NCBI GenBank assembly: GCA_902464965.1
Contig: CABQLI010000052.1
Location: 1-15,637 of the forward strand
Direction of reading: 5' to 3'
From: an uncultured Collinsella sp.
Lineage (GTDB): Bacteria > Actinomycetota > Coriobacteriia > Coriobacteriales > Coriobacteriaceae
Length of the DNA stretch: 15,637 nucleotides
Below the pieces are notes generated by a model. It was not told the origin of the DNA and searched no databases. It saw only the letters and a program-made list of their open reading frames with translations. This document shows positions 5,637 through 13,473 of this stretch, piece by piece (positions within the stretch are counted from its first letter, which is position 1; every line of letters begins with the position of its first letter). Both the position numbers and the translations under genes were made by a program.

Positions 5637-6585
5637 CGAAGTAGGGGAGACGTGCACCGTGGGCAACGCGGCACCCGCAACCGACGCCCAGCCCGTCTAC
5701 CCGCACACCATGCGCCTGCAGCGCTTTTTGGCGCGCGCAGGCGTGGCGAGCCGACGTGGCTCGGAGGATCTGATGACCGCCGGCCGCGTGACCGTCAACG
5801 GCGAGGTCGCGACCGAGCTGGGTACCAAGGTCGATGTCGACCACGATCACATCGAGGTCGACGGCATGCCCGTCAAGCTCAACCAGGGCGCCGTGTACCT
5901 GATGCTCTACAAGCCAACCGGCTACCTCACCACCATGAGCGATCCGCAGGAACGCCCTTGCGTGGCTGACCTGGTCCCGCGCGACCGTTTTCCGGGGCTC
6001 TTCCCGGTGGGTCGCCTGGACCGCGACACCACAGGCCTTTTGCTCTTTACCACCGACGGTGATCTGTCGCAGGACCTGCTGCACCCCAGCAAGCACGTCT
6101 ACAAGACCTATCAGGCGCTCGTGGACGGCCACCTGACCGATCGCGACTTAGAACCGCTCCGCCGCGGCATCGAGCTCGACGACGGCCTGTGCCAGCCGGC
6201 GATCTGCCGCGTCATTACCGCGCGCGAGGCCGAGGCCGTGGCTCCGCAAGGCGTCAAGCCCGGCACCACCGCCGTGGAGGTCATCATCCGCGAGGGTCGC
6301 AAGAATCAGGTCAAGCGCATGCTGAGCAAGATCCACCACCCGGTGATCCGCCTGCACCGCTGTAACTTTGCCGGCCTGGAGCTCAAGGACGTGGCCAAAG
6401 GCTCGTGGCGCGAGCTCACCGAGCGCGAGGTACAGATCCTCAAAAGCGGTGGCATCCCTCCCAAGCAGGCCAGCGCCATACGCGGCGGCAAGCCCCAAGA
6501 CACGCCCGCCAGCCGCACGCGTCACCACGGCAGCCACGGCTCCGCACCCAAGCGCAACACCTACCGCGAGCGCTACACCGGCTAG
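5623..6585 (+). CDS. rluB: 23S rRNA pseudouridine synthase, RluB/RsuA family
   Basis: This family converts specific uridines in large-subunit (RluB) or small-subunit (RsuA) rRNA to pseudouridine. In this 320-residue protein an S4 RNA-binding domain (about 30-75, MRLQRFLARAGVASRRGSED) precedes the catalytic domain with GRLDRDTTGLLLFTTDG (130-146), D133 being the expected catalytic aspartate, and the later EGRKNQVKRM motif. The gene order next to scpA-scpB is the usual setting for rluB. The tail (about 280-320) is Arg/Lys/His-rich and probably binds RNA. Two starts are credible: ATG 5623 (SD GGAGGA at 5612-5617, 14-base overlap with scpB) and GTG 5659 (SD AGGGGAG at 5643-5649). I report the first; the S4 domain begins only at residue 30, so either gives a functional protein. 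Confidence 0.92.
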   Translation: MTRTNEVGETCTVGNAAPATDAQPVYPHTMRLQRFLARAGVASRRGSEDLMTAGRVTVNGEVATELGTKVDVDHDHIEVDGMPVKLNQGAVYLMLYKPTGYLTTMSDPQERPCVADLVPRDRFPGLFPVGRLDRDTTGLLLFTTDGDLSQDLLHPSKHVYKTYQALVDGHLTDRDLEPLRRGIELDDGLCQPAICRVITAREAEAVAPQGVKPGTTAVEVIIREGRKNQVKRMLSKIHHPVIRLHRCNFAGLELKDVAKGSWRELTEREVQILKSGGIPPKQASAIRGGKPQDTPASRTRHHGSHGSAPKRNTYRERYTG

Positions 6586-6651
6586 GCAACCCGCCGCGCC
6601 CCAACGCCCGCGAACCATACCAGCACGTCAATCATCGAAAGGAAGCATTGC

Positions 6652-7338
6652 ATGATCGTCGCCATCGACGGCCCCGCCGGTTCCGGCAAGTCCACCATCG
6701 CCAAGGAGATCGCCCGCCAGCTGGGCTTTAACAAGCTCGACACGGGCGCCATGTATCGCGCCGTCACCTTCGCCGCGCTCGACCGCGGCATCGATCTGGA
6801 CGACGAGGCGGCAATCGACGCCCTCGCCGAGCAGATCGAAATTCGCTTTACCAACGGCACCGGCGAGGATACGCGCCTGACCATTGACGGCCAGGACGCT
6901 TCGGCCGCCATCCGCACCCCACAGGTGGACGCCAACGTCTCCAAGGTCTCGGCCTATCCGGGCGTGCGCGCCGCCATGCTCATCCATCAGCGCCGCGCCG
7001 CCGAGGACCGCGATATCGTGGCCGAGGGTCGCGACATCGGCACCGTCGTGTTCCCTAACGCGCAAGTCAAGGTCTTCCTGACCGCCGACCCGCGCGAGCG
7101 CGCCCGCCGCCGCGTGCTGCAGCGTCACCAAAACGACGCCCAGCCGCTCACCACCGAGCAGCTCGAGACCGAGGTCGACGAGACGCTCGACGCCCTTAAG
7201 CAGCGCGACAAGCTCGACAGCAGCCGCGAGGTCGCCCCGCTCGTGCCCGCCGAGGACGCCGTGCACGTCGACTCCACCGCCCACACCATCGACGAGGTCG
7301 TCCGCATTATCGAGGACCTCATCAACCAAAGGAGGTAG
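6652..7338 (+). CDS. cmk: cytidylate (CMP/dCMP) kinase
   Basis: Cmk phosphorylates CMP and dCMP to the diphosphates using ATP, feeding CTP and dCTP pools and, through CDP-diacylglycerol, phospholipid synthesis. The 228-residue length is typical. Visible motifs are the P-loop GPAGSGKS (7-14), the substrate-site DTGAMYR (30-36), the family-specific EGRDIGTVVFP (125-135) and the lid arginines DPRERARRR (146-154). The start follows SD GAAAGGAAG (6637-6645). The 66-base gap after rluB shows no promoter or terminator that I can support, so it is probably co-transcribed. Confidence 0.97.
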   Translation: MIVAIDGPAGSGKSTIAKEIARQLGFNKLDTGAMYRAVTFAALDRGIDLDDEAAIDALAEQIEIRFTNGTGEDTRLTIDGQDASAAIRTPQVDANVSKVSAYPGVRAAMLIHQRRAAEDRDIVAEGRDIGTVVFPNAQVKVFLTADPRERARRRVLQRHQNDAQPLTTEQLETEVDETLDALKQRDKLDSSREVAPLVPAEDAVHVDSTAHTIDEVVRIIEDLINQRR

Positions 7339-7341
7339 CCC

Positions 7342-8070
7342 ATGCGCCTGTTTAAACAGACGCCCGAGGACTATTACAACGCCCCGTATGCCGAGTTTCC
7401 CGCGCTCATCCGCGGCACCGTCTTCGTGGTCATGGCAATCCTTTGGGCTTTCTCCAAGCTCATGTGGCGCTGGAAGGTAGAGGATGCCGATCTGCTGTTT
7501 GAGCGCCAGGACGGCCGCGGAAGCGTAGTCATCTGCAACCACACCTCGATGGCCGAGCTCTTGGCCGTGGAGACGGCGCTGTTCTTTGGGGGGCGCCGCA
7601 TTCGTCCCATCTTTAAGTCCGAGTTCGCCAAGAGCAAGATTGTGCGCTGGGCCTTTAGCCGCGTTGGCGGCATCCCCGTGGAGCGCGGTACCGCCGACAT
7701 GAAGTGCTTGCGCGCCGCTCAGCATGCGCTGCAGCGCGGCGAGGACGTCCTGATCTTCCCCGAGGGCACGCGCATCCGCTCGCGCGAGATCAAGCCCGAG
7801 GTCCACGGCGGCTTTGCGCTCATCGCCCAGATGGGCAAGGCGCCCGTCAACCCGCTCGCCATCTGTGGCTGGTCCGACATCACGCCCGCGGGCAAAAAGC
7901 TCATGCGTCCCAAGAAGTGCTGGATTCGTGCCGGCAAGGCCGTCTCACTTTCCGACGCACCGGCCGGGCTTAAGCGCACGGAGCGCCTGGCCTGGTTTGA
8001 ATCCGAGGCCATGAACCGCGTCTATAAGATGCGCGACGAGCTGTGCGCCGAGCATCCGGGCAGGTTCTAG
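7342..8070 (+). CDS. 1-acyl-glycerol-3-phosphate acyltransferase (PlsC-like)
   Basis: PlsC-family enzymes add the second acyl chain to lysophosphatidic acid, giving phosphatidic acid at the inner membrane face. The 242-residue protein has one N-terminal hydrophobic helix (about 21-43), the acyltransferase motif I as NHTSMAE (66-72), a motif near 110-115 (GIPVERG) and motif III FPEGTR (139-144). Motif I is normally HX4D; here the acid is Glu (H67, E72), a conservative but uncommon change. The SD AAAGGAGGT (7328-7336) overlaps the cmk stop codon, so the two genes are coupled. The plsY and gpsA genes further down the same operon make its substrate. It could act on another acyl acceptor. Confidence 0.88.
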   Translation: MRLFKQTPEDYYNAPYAEFPALIRGTVFVVMAILWAFSKLMWRWKVEDADLLFERQDGRGSVVICNHTSMAELLAVETALFFGGRRIRPIFKSEFAKSKIVRWAFSRVGGIPVERGTADMKCLRAAQHALQRGEDVLIFPEGTRIRSREIKPEVHGGFALIAQMGKAPVNPLAICGWSDITPAGKKLMRPKKCWIRAGKAVSLSDAPAGLKRTERLAWFESEAMNRVYKMRDELCAEHPGRF

Positions 8071-8072
8071 CC

Positions 8073-8972
8073 ATGAGCGAGAACGTGACGAACACCGCTG
8101 CGACTGCGTCCGACCAAGCAACCGCGCCCACCATCGAGATCGCCGCCCACGCCGGCACTTGCTACGGCGTACAGCGTGCGCTCGATATGGCGCTGGCCGC
8201 CGCGCCGCAGGCAGGGGAATGCACTCAGGTCCATACCTTGGGTCCGCTCATCCATAACCCCATCGTGGTGCGCGAGCTCGCTGAGGCAGGCGTTGGCCTG
8301 GCCGAGAACCTGGACGACGCCGCAACCGGCACCGTGATCATCCGCGCCCACGGCGTGGTGCCACAGGTGATTGATGCTGCCCGCACGCGCGGCCTCAACG
8401 TGGTCGACGCCACCTGCCCCTACGTGAAGAAGGTCCATATGGCAGCCGAGCGCCTGGTGCACGAGGGCTACCGCGTGGTGGTCGTAGGCGAGCCGGGGCA
8501 TCCCGAGGTCGAGGGCATTCTGGGTCACGCCGGCGACGATGCGCAGGTCGTGAGTTGCGCCGCTGATGCGGACGCGCTGCCGCTCAAGGGCAAGGTAGGC
8601 CTCGTCGTGCAGACCACTCAGACCGCGCAGAACCTCGCCGAGGTCGTGGCAGTCATCACCCCGCGTGTGCAGGAGCTGCGCGTGATCAACACCATCTGCG
8701 CCGCCACGAGTGAGCGTCAACAGGCAGCAGCCACACTTGCCAACCGCTGCGACTGCATGGTCGTGGTGGGCGGCAAGAACTCGGGCAACACCCGCCGCCT
8801 GGCTCAGATTTGCGCAGACGCCTGCGAGCGCACGTATCACATCGAGGAAGCTTCCGAGCTCCAGGCCGCGTGGTTTACCGACGCTCACCACATCGGCATC
8901 ACCGCCGGAGCCTCCACCCCGCAAGAACACATCGAGCGCGCCGTCGAGCGCATCAAGGAGCTTTGCCGCTAA
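8073..8972 (+). CDS. ispH: 4-hydroxy-3-methylbut-2-enyl diphosphate reductase
   Basis: IspH is the last enzyme of the MEP isoprenoid pathway; it reduces HMBPP to IPP and DMAPP at a [4Fe-4S] cluster. The 299-residue product has the three cluster cysteines C30 (AGTCYGV), C115 (DATCPYV) and C209 (NTICAAT), the HNP motif (61-63), GHPEVEG (142-148) carrying the proton-donor Glu region, and GGKNSGNT (233-240). I chose ATG 8073, two bases after the plsC-like stop; an in-frame ATG at 8043 would overlap that gene by 28 bases and add ten residues unlike the family. The SD is weak (GGGCAGG, 8058-8064), suggesting translational coupling. About 20 residues (Ala/Thr-rich) precede the conserved core. Confidence 0.96.
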   Translation: MSENVTNTAATASDQATAPTIEIAAHAGTCYGVQRALDMALAAAPQAGECTQVHTLGPLIHNPIVVRELAEAGVGLAENLDDAATGTVIIRAHGVVPQVIDAARTRGLNVVDATCPYVKKVHMAAERLVHEGYRVVVVGEPGHPEVEGILGHAGDDAQVVSCAADADALPLKGKVGLVVQTTQTAQNLAEVVAVITPRVQELRVINTICAATSERQQAAATLANRCDCMVVVGGKNSGNTRRLAQICADACERTYHIEEASELQAAWFTDAHHIGITAGASTPQEHIERAVERIKELCR

Positions 8973-8974
8973 CC

Positions 8975-10417
8975 ATGGACCATACCGTACCCGCATACGC
9001 CGCCGAGGTGGCCGATTACGGGCGCAGCCGCGACCCCGAGCCGGGTGAGGGCGCGCTCGTTAAGAACGTGCGTCCCGAATCGCCCGCGTGGGATGTGGGT
9101 ATCGAGCCGGGAATGCGCGTGCTCACGGTCAACGGCGAGCAGCTGACCGACATGATCGTATGGCTTTGGGAGGCCGACGATGATACCGTCGACCTCGAGG
9201 TTTTCGACCCACGCGACAACACCGTCACCTCCGTCGAGCTCGACCGCTTCCCGGGCGAGGACTGGGGCCTGGAGTTCGACGGCCCCATCTTTGACGGCAT
9301 GCGCACCTGTGTGAACGCCTGCGTGTTCTGTTTTATGACCATGCTGCCCAAGGGCGGCCGCTCAACGCTCTATATTCGCGATGACGACTACCGACTGAGC
9401 TTTTTGCAGGGCAACTTTGTCACGCTCACGAACCTCACCGACGAACATGTTGAAAACGTCATCCAACGCAACATGAGCCCCATGAACGTGTCGGTCCATG
9501 CCGTAAGCCCCGACGTCCGCCGCCGCATGATGGGTCGCAACGCCCAACGCGGCATGGACGTGCTCGAGACCATCATGGCCGCCGGCATCGAAATCCACGC
9601 GCAGATCGTACTGTGTCCTGGCATGAACGACGGCGAGGAGCTGGAAAAGACCCTGCGCTTTTGCGAGGAGCACGAGCAAATCACAAGCCTGGGCATCGTG
9701 CCGCTCGGTTTTACCAAGCATCAGAACCGTTTTAGCTGGTCCTACAGCGACAAGCCCGAGCTAGCGCGCGAGACCATCGCCATGATCCGACCGTTCCAGG
9801 ACCGCGCCTATGAGCGCTTTGGCCGCCACACCTTCCAGATGAGCGACGAGTTCTATCTGGACGCCGGCATCGATCCTCCCGAGGCAGACTTTTACGACGG
9901 TTACCCGCAGTACTACGACGGCATCGGCATGATCCGATCGTATCTGGACGAGACCGACGACGTGCTTGCCGCCGATGCCGAGCGACTGGCCCGCGTCCGC
10001 GAGGCCATCGCCGCTCGCAGCCAGCACCTGCTGTGCCTCTCGGGCGCCAGCGCACGCGACACCGTGGCGCGTTTTGTGGAGTCGCCGCATGGTCTCGCCG
10101 GCACCGTCACGGCCATCAAGAATCGCTACTTTGGCGGCAACGTGGACGTGACCGGCCTCATCGTCGCCTGCGACATTCTGGAACAGCTGCCGCAGGACCT
10201 CTCGGGGGTTATGCTCTTTGTGCCTAAGCTCATGTTCAACGCTGACGGCATGACGCTTGACGAGTATCATCGTGACGATTTACTCGCAAGCCTTACCAGT
10301 CGCGGCGCCGAGGTTCATGTGGTGTCGACCATGCCGCATGAGCTGCTCGATACCCTGGAGCACATCCTTGGCATTGTGCCTGCCGACTCTAACACTTCCA
10401 CTGACCCTACCCATTAA
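8975..10417 (+). CDS. DUF512 family protein with PDZ-like domain and radical-SAM-type cysteine motif
   Basis: This 480-residue protein has an N-terminal PDZ-like region (about 22-90; VKNVRPESPAWDVGIEPGMR, then VNGEQL), a TCVNACVFCF cysteine cluster (C112, C116, C119, the CX3CX2C spacing of radical SAM enzymes), and a DUF512-type C-terminal half with TFQMSDEFYLDAG (286-298) and YPQYYDGIGM (310-319). Such proteins sit just upstream of der in many Clostridia and Coriobacteriia, as here. No reaction is firmly established to my knowledge; Fe-S and S-adenosylmethionine chemistry is inferred from the motif. The start ATG 8975 is two bases after the ispH stop; the frame is open further upstream to 8810 but that part is ispH in another frame. 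The nearest SD (AAGGAG, 8955-8960) is distant at 14 bases, so coupling to ispH is likely. Confidence 0.9.
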   Translation: MDHTVPAYAAEVADYGRSRDPEPGEGALVKNVRPESPAWDVGIEPGMRVLTVNGEQLTDMIVWLWEADDDTVDLEVFDPRDNTVTSVELDRFPGEDWGLEFDGPIFDGMRTCVNACVFCFMTMLPKGGRSTLYIRDDDYRLSFLQGNFVTLTNLTDEHVENVIQRNMSPMNVSVHAVSPDVRRRMMGRNAQRGMDVLETIMAAGIEIHAQIVLCPGMNDGEELEKTLRFCEEHEQITSLGIVPLGFTKHQNRFSWSYSDKPELARETIAMIRPFQDRAYERFGRHTFQMSDEFYLDAGIDPPEADFYDGYPQYYDGIGMIRSYLDETDDVLAADAERLARVREAIAARSQHLLCLSGASARDTVARFVESPHGLAGTVTAIKNRYFGGNVDVTGLIVACDILEQLPQDLSGVMLFVPKLMFNADGMTLDEYHRDDLLASLTSRGAEVHVVSTMPHELLDTLEHILGIVPADSNTSTDPTH

Positions 10418-10427
10418 AGGAGTGCAG

Positions 10428-11762
10428 ATGAAACCTATCGTCGCCGTCGTCGGACGCCCCAACGTGGGCAAGTCCACGCTCGTTAACCGCCTGGCCCAGA
10501 CCTCGGACGCCATCGTCCATGAGTCCCGCGGCGTCACGCGCGACCGCTCGTACCACACGGCCGATTGGAACGGCCGCGAGTTCACCATCGTCGACACGGG
10601 CGGCATCGAACCGCTCAAGAGCGATGACGTCTTCGCCACGTCCATTCGCGACCAGGCCCTCGCCGCCGCCGAGGAAGCCGCCGTCATCCTGTTTGTGGTC
10701 GACGGCCGCACCGGCGTCACCGAGGAGGACGAGTCGGTCGCCCGCATGCTCAAGCGCTGCGACAAGCCGGTCTTTCTGCTGGTGAACAAGCTCGACAACC
10801 CCGATCGCGAGAACGACAGCATCTGGGAGTTCTATTCGCTCGGTATCGGCGAGCCCACGCCGCTCTCGGCCCTGCACGGCCACGGCACGGGCGACCTGCT
10901 CGACGACATCGTGGCCCTGCTTCCGGAGGAAGAGGACGAGGTCGCCGATGAGTTCCCCGACGCGCTGAACGTCGCCATCATCGGCCGCCCCAACGCCGGT
11001 AAGTCTTCGCTGTTCAACCGCATCCTGGGCGCCGACCGCTCCATCGTGTCCAACATTGCCGGCACGACGCGCGACGCCATCGACACGGTCGTCGAGCGCA
11101 ACGGCAAGCACTACCGCATGGTCGACACCGCGGGCATTCGCAAGAAGAGCACCGTGTACGAGAACATCGAGTACTACTCCATGGTTCGCGGCCTGCGCGC
11201 CATCGACCGCGCCGACGTGGCGCTGCTCGTCGTCGACGCCTCCGTGGGCGTTACCGAGCAGGACCAGAAGGTCATGGGTCTTGCCATCGAGCGCGGCTGC
11301 GCCATCGTGGTGCTGCTCAACAAGTGGGATCTGCTCGACGACGACCGTAAGCGCGAGGCCTGCATGGAGACCATCGACCGCCGTCTGGGCGTCATGGCTC
11401 CCTGGGCCCAGTACCTGCGCATCTCTGCCCTGACCGGCCGCAGCGTCGAGAAGATCTGGGCGATGGTCGACGCCGCCGAGAAGACGCGCTCGCAAAAGAT
11501 CAGCACCTCGCGCCTCAACACGTTTCTCACCGACCTGCGCGAGTTCGGTCATACCGTGGTGGACGGCAAGCGCCGCCTGCGCATGCACTACGTGACCCAG
11601 ACGGACGTCAACCCGCCGACGTTTACGTTCTTCGTCAACCACAGCGACCTGGTCAACGACACCTACCAGCGCTACGTGGAGAACCGTATGCGCTCGACCT
11701 TCGATTTTTCCGGCACGCCCATTCGACTCTTCTTTAGGAAGAAGGAGCAAAAGGATGCATAA
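10428..11762 (+). CDS. der: ribosome biogenesis GTPase Der (EngA)
   Basis: Der is an essential double GTPase that helps assemble the 50S ribosomal subunit. The 444-residue product has two G domains. The first carries GRPNVGKS (9-16), DTGG (56-59), NKLD (120-123) and SAL (147-149); the second carries GRPNAGKS (186-193), DTAG (233-236), NKWD (298-301) and SAL (333-335). A KH-like C-terminal domain follows (about 355-440, ending IRLFFRKKE). The start ATG 10428 has SD AAAGGAG (10416-10422) overlapping the DUF512 stop; the frame is open upstream to 10257, which lies inside the DUF512 gene. The 3' end overlaps plsY by eight bases. Confidence 0.98.
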   Translation: MKPIVAVVGRPNVGKSTLVNRLAQTSDAIVHESRGVTRDRSYHTADWNGREFTIVDTGGIEPLKSDDVFATSIRDQALAAAEEAAVILFVVDGRTGVTEEDESVARMLKRCDKPVFLLVNKLDNPDRENDSIWEFYSLGIGEPTPLSALHGHGTGDLLDDIVALLPEEEDEVADEFPDALNVAIIGRPNAGKSSLFNRILGADRSIVSNIAGTTRDAIDTVVERNGKHYRMVDTAGIRKKSTVYENIEYYSMVRGLRAIDRADVALLVVDASVGVTEQDQKVMGLAIERGCAIVVLLNKWDLLDDDRKREACMETIDRRLGVMAPWAQYLRISALTGRSVEKIWAMVDAAEKTRSQKISTSRLNTFLTDLREFGHTVVDGKRRLRMHYVTQTDVNPPTFTFFVNHSDLVNDTYQRYVENRMRSTFDFSGTPIRLFFRKKEQKDA

Positions 11763-12438
11763 TCCGATTCTGCTGACCGCCATCTGCGCCGTGGTCTCGT
11801 TCTTTATCGGAGCGATTCCGTTTGGCTTGATCCTGGGCCGCGTGTTCAACCACACGGACATTCGCAAGGCGGGTTCCGGCAACATCGGCACCACCAACGC
11901 CCTGCGCGTAGCCGGCCCCAAGGTGGCCGCGCTCACGCTGCTGCTCGACTGCCTTAAGGGCGCCATCTGCGTTCTTATCGCCCGTCCGCTCATCGCCGAT
12001 CTAGGCTATGGTTTTCCTCCGAACATCATGGCGCCTGGAGCCCCCGGCGACTGGATGCTCGGCGTCATCTGCCTGGCGGCCGTATGGGGCCACATCTTCT
12101 CGCCCTACCTCAACTTTCACGGCGGCAAGGGTATCGCCGTGGGTCTGGGCGTCATCCTCGCCTGGTACTGGCCCATTGGCCTGTCGCTGCTGGGCATGTT
12201 TATCGTGGCCGTCGCCATCACCAAGTTTGTGTCGGTGGGTTCACTTGCTGCTGCCATCGGACTTCCCATCGCCGCCTGCGCGGTCTTTCCGTACAGCAGC
12301 CTGGGACTTAAGTTTTGCATGGCGGTGATCGGCATCACCGTGGTGTGGGCCCATCGCGCGAACATCAAAAAGCTCATGACCGGTAAGGAGTCCAAGCTCT
12401 CGTTTACCAAGCGCGTCACCGAGCCCGACGATCAGTAG
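11755..12438 (+). CDS. plsY: glycerol-3-phosphate acyltransferase PlsY
   Basis: PlsY is an integral membrane enzyme that moves the acyl group from acyl-phosphate to glycerol-3-phosphate, the first step of bacterial phospholipid synthesis with PlsX. The 227-residue protein has five or more hydrophobic segments and the three family motifs: SGNIGTTNALRVAG (41-54), HGGKGIAVGLG (122-132) and HRANIKKLMTGKES (200-213). The loop 82-100 (GYGFPPNIMAPGAPGDW) is somewhat long. The start ATG 11755 overlaps the end of der by eight bases, with SD AAGGAG (11742-11747) inside der. plsX is not in the window. gpsA, which makes its substrate, follows nine bases after the stop. Confidence 0.97.
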   Translation: MHNPILLTAICAVVSFFIGAIPFGLILGRVFNHTDIRKAGSGNIGTTNALRVAGPKVAALTLLLDCLKGAICVLIARPLIADLGYGFPPNIMAPGAPGDWMLGVICLAAVWGHIFSPYLNFHGGKGIAVGLGVILAWYWPIGLSLLGMFIVAVAITKFVSVGSLAAAIGLPIAACAVFPYSSLGLKFCMAVIGITVVWAHRANIKKLMTGKESKLSFTKRVTEPDDQ

Positions 12439-12447
12439 GAGAGAGTC

Positions 12448-13455
12448 ATGAATGTTGCGCTGATTGGCTCCGGCTCCTGGGGAACCGCCGTCGCCGGCCT
12501 TGCCGCCGCGCGAGCCGAGCGCGTGACCATGTGGGCCCACAGCGAGCAGACGGCCGCCGGCATCAATGGCGAACACCGCAACCCCCGCTACCTTGTGGGC
12601 TACGAGCTGCCCAGCAACGTCGTCGCCACCACGGACCTGGTGCAGGCGCTCGACAGTGCCGAGGCCATCATCTTTGCCGTTCCTTCGACGCACCTTCGCA
12701 GCGTGTGCCACCAGGCCGCGCCCTTTATCGCAGCCAATACCCCGGTGCTCTGCCTCACCAAGGGCATTGAGCCCGAGTCCGGCCTGCTCATGAGCGAGGT
12801 CATCGCCAGCGAGATCGGCAACGAGGCGCGCGTGGCGGCGCTCTCGGGCCCCAACCATGCCGAGGAGATCTGCCGCGGCGGACTTTCTGCCGCCGTCATC
12901 GCCAGCAAAGACGCGCAGGTAGGGGAGACCTTTAAGAACCTGCTCCTATCCACGGCCTTCCGCATCTACCTGTCGCAGGACATGACCGGTGTCGAGGTCT
13001 GCGGCGCCATGAAAAACGTAATCGCCATCGTGTGCGGCATCTCCGCCGGCACCGGTGCGGGCGACAACACGCTCGCCCTTATCATGACACGCGGCCTGGC
13101 AGAGATCAGCCGTCTGGTGCACGCCCGCGGCGGTCAAGCTATGACCTGCATGGGGCTTGCCGGCATGGGCGACCTCATTGCCACCTGTACCTCGGAGCAT
13201 TCGCGTAACCGCACCTTTGGCTACGAGTTTGCCCACGGCGTGTCGCTCGACGAGTACCAGACGCGCACGCATATGGTTGTCGAGGGCGCCGTCGCGGCCC
13301 GCAGCGTCAGCGAACTTGCCCGTTCACTGGGCGTAGACATTCCGCTCACCTTTGCCGTGGAGCAAACGCTCTACAACGGTGTTACTTTGGATAGGGCGCT
13401 CGAGATTCTTACCGACCGCGTCCCTTCTCAAGAGTTCTACGGACTCACCGACTAG
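12448..13455 (+). CDS. gpsA: NAD(P)-dependent glycerol-3-phosphate dehydrogenase
   Basis: GpsA reduces dihydroxyacetone phosphate to sn-glycerol-3-phosphate, the backbone used by PlsY. The 335-residue protein begins with the nucleotide-binding GSGSWGTA (7-14), then shows FAVPSTHLR (76-84), TKGIE (104-108), SGPNHAEE (133-140), the catalytic lysine region GAMKNVIAI (K189) and GDLIATC (241-247) followed by SRNRTFG (252-258). The length is normal. The SD AGGAGAG (12437-12443) overlaps the plsY stop, so the order plsY-gpsA is translationally tight and puts substrate supply and use side by side. Confidence 0.97.
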   Translation: MNVALIGSGSWGTAVAGLAAARAERVTMWAHSEQTAAGINGEHRNPRYLVGYELPSNVVATTDLVQALDSAEAIIFAVPSTHLRSVCHQAAPFIAANTPVLCLTKGIEPESGLLMSEVIASEIGNEARVAALSGPNHAEEICRGGLSAAVIASKDAQVGETFKNLLLSTAFRIYLSQDMTGVEVCGAMKNVIAIVCGISAGTGAGDNTLALIMTRGLAEISRLVHARGGQAMTCMGLAGMGDLIATCTSEHSRNRTFGYEFAHGVSLDEYQTRTHMVVEGAVAARSVSELARSLGVDIPLTFAVEQTLYNGVTLDRALEILTDRVPSQEFYGLTD

Positions 13456-13473
13456 CGTAGAAAGGCTACTACC

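Noticed and set aside
8810..8974. Upstream extension of the DUF512 gene
   Set aside because: The extra residues are Arg/His-rich sequence read from ispH in another frame; the family-like sequence begins at ATG 8975.
10257..10427. Upstream extension of der
   Set aside because: The extension lies in the DUF512 gene in another frame; the standard Der N-terminus and SD fit ATG 10428.
10407..11993. 528-codon minus-strand open frame opposite der and plsY
   Set aside because: It is antisense to der, whose motifs are complete; long antisense frames are expected in GC-rich coding DNA and the peptide is low-complexity Val/Ala/Gly/Asp/His sequence.
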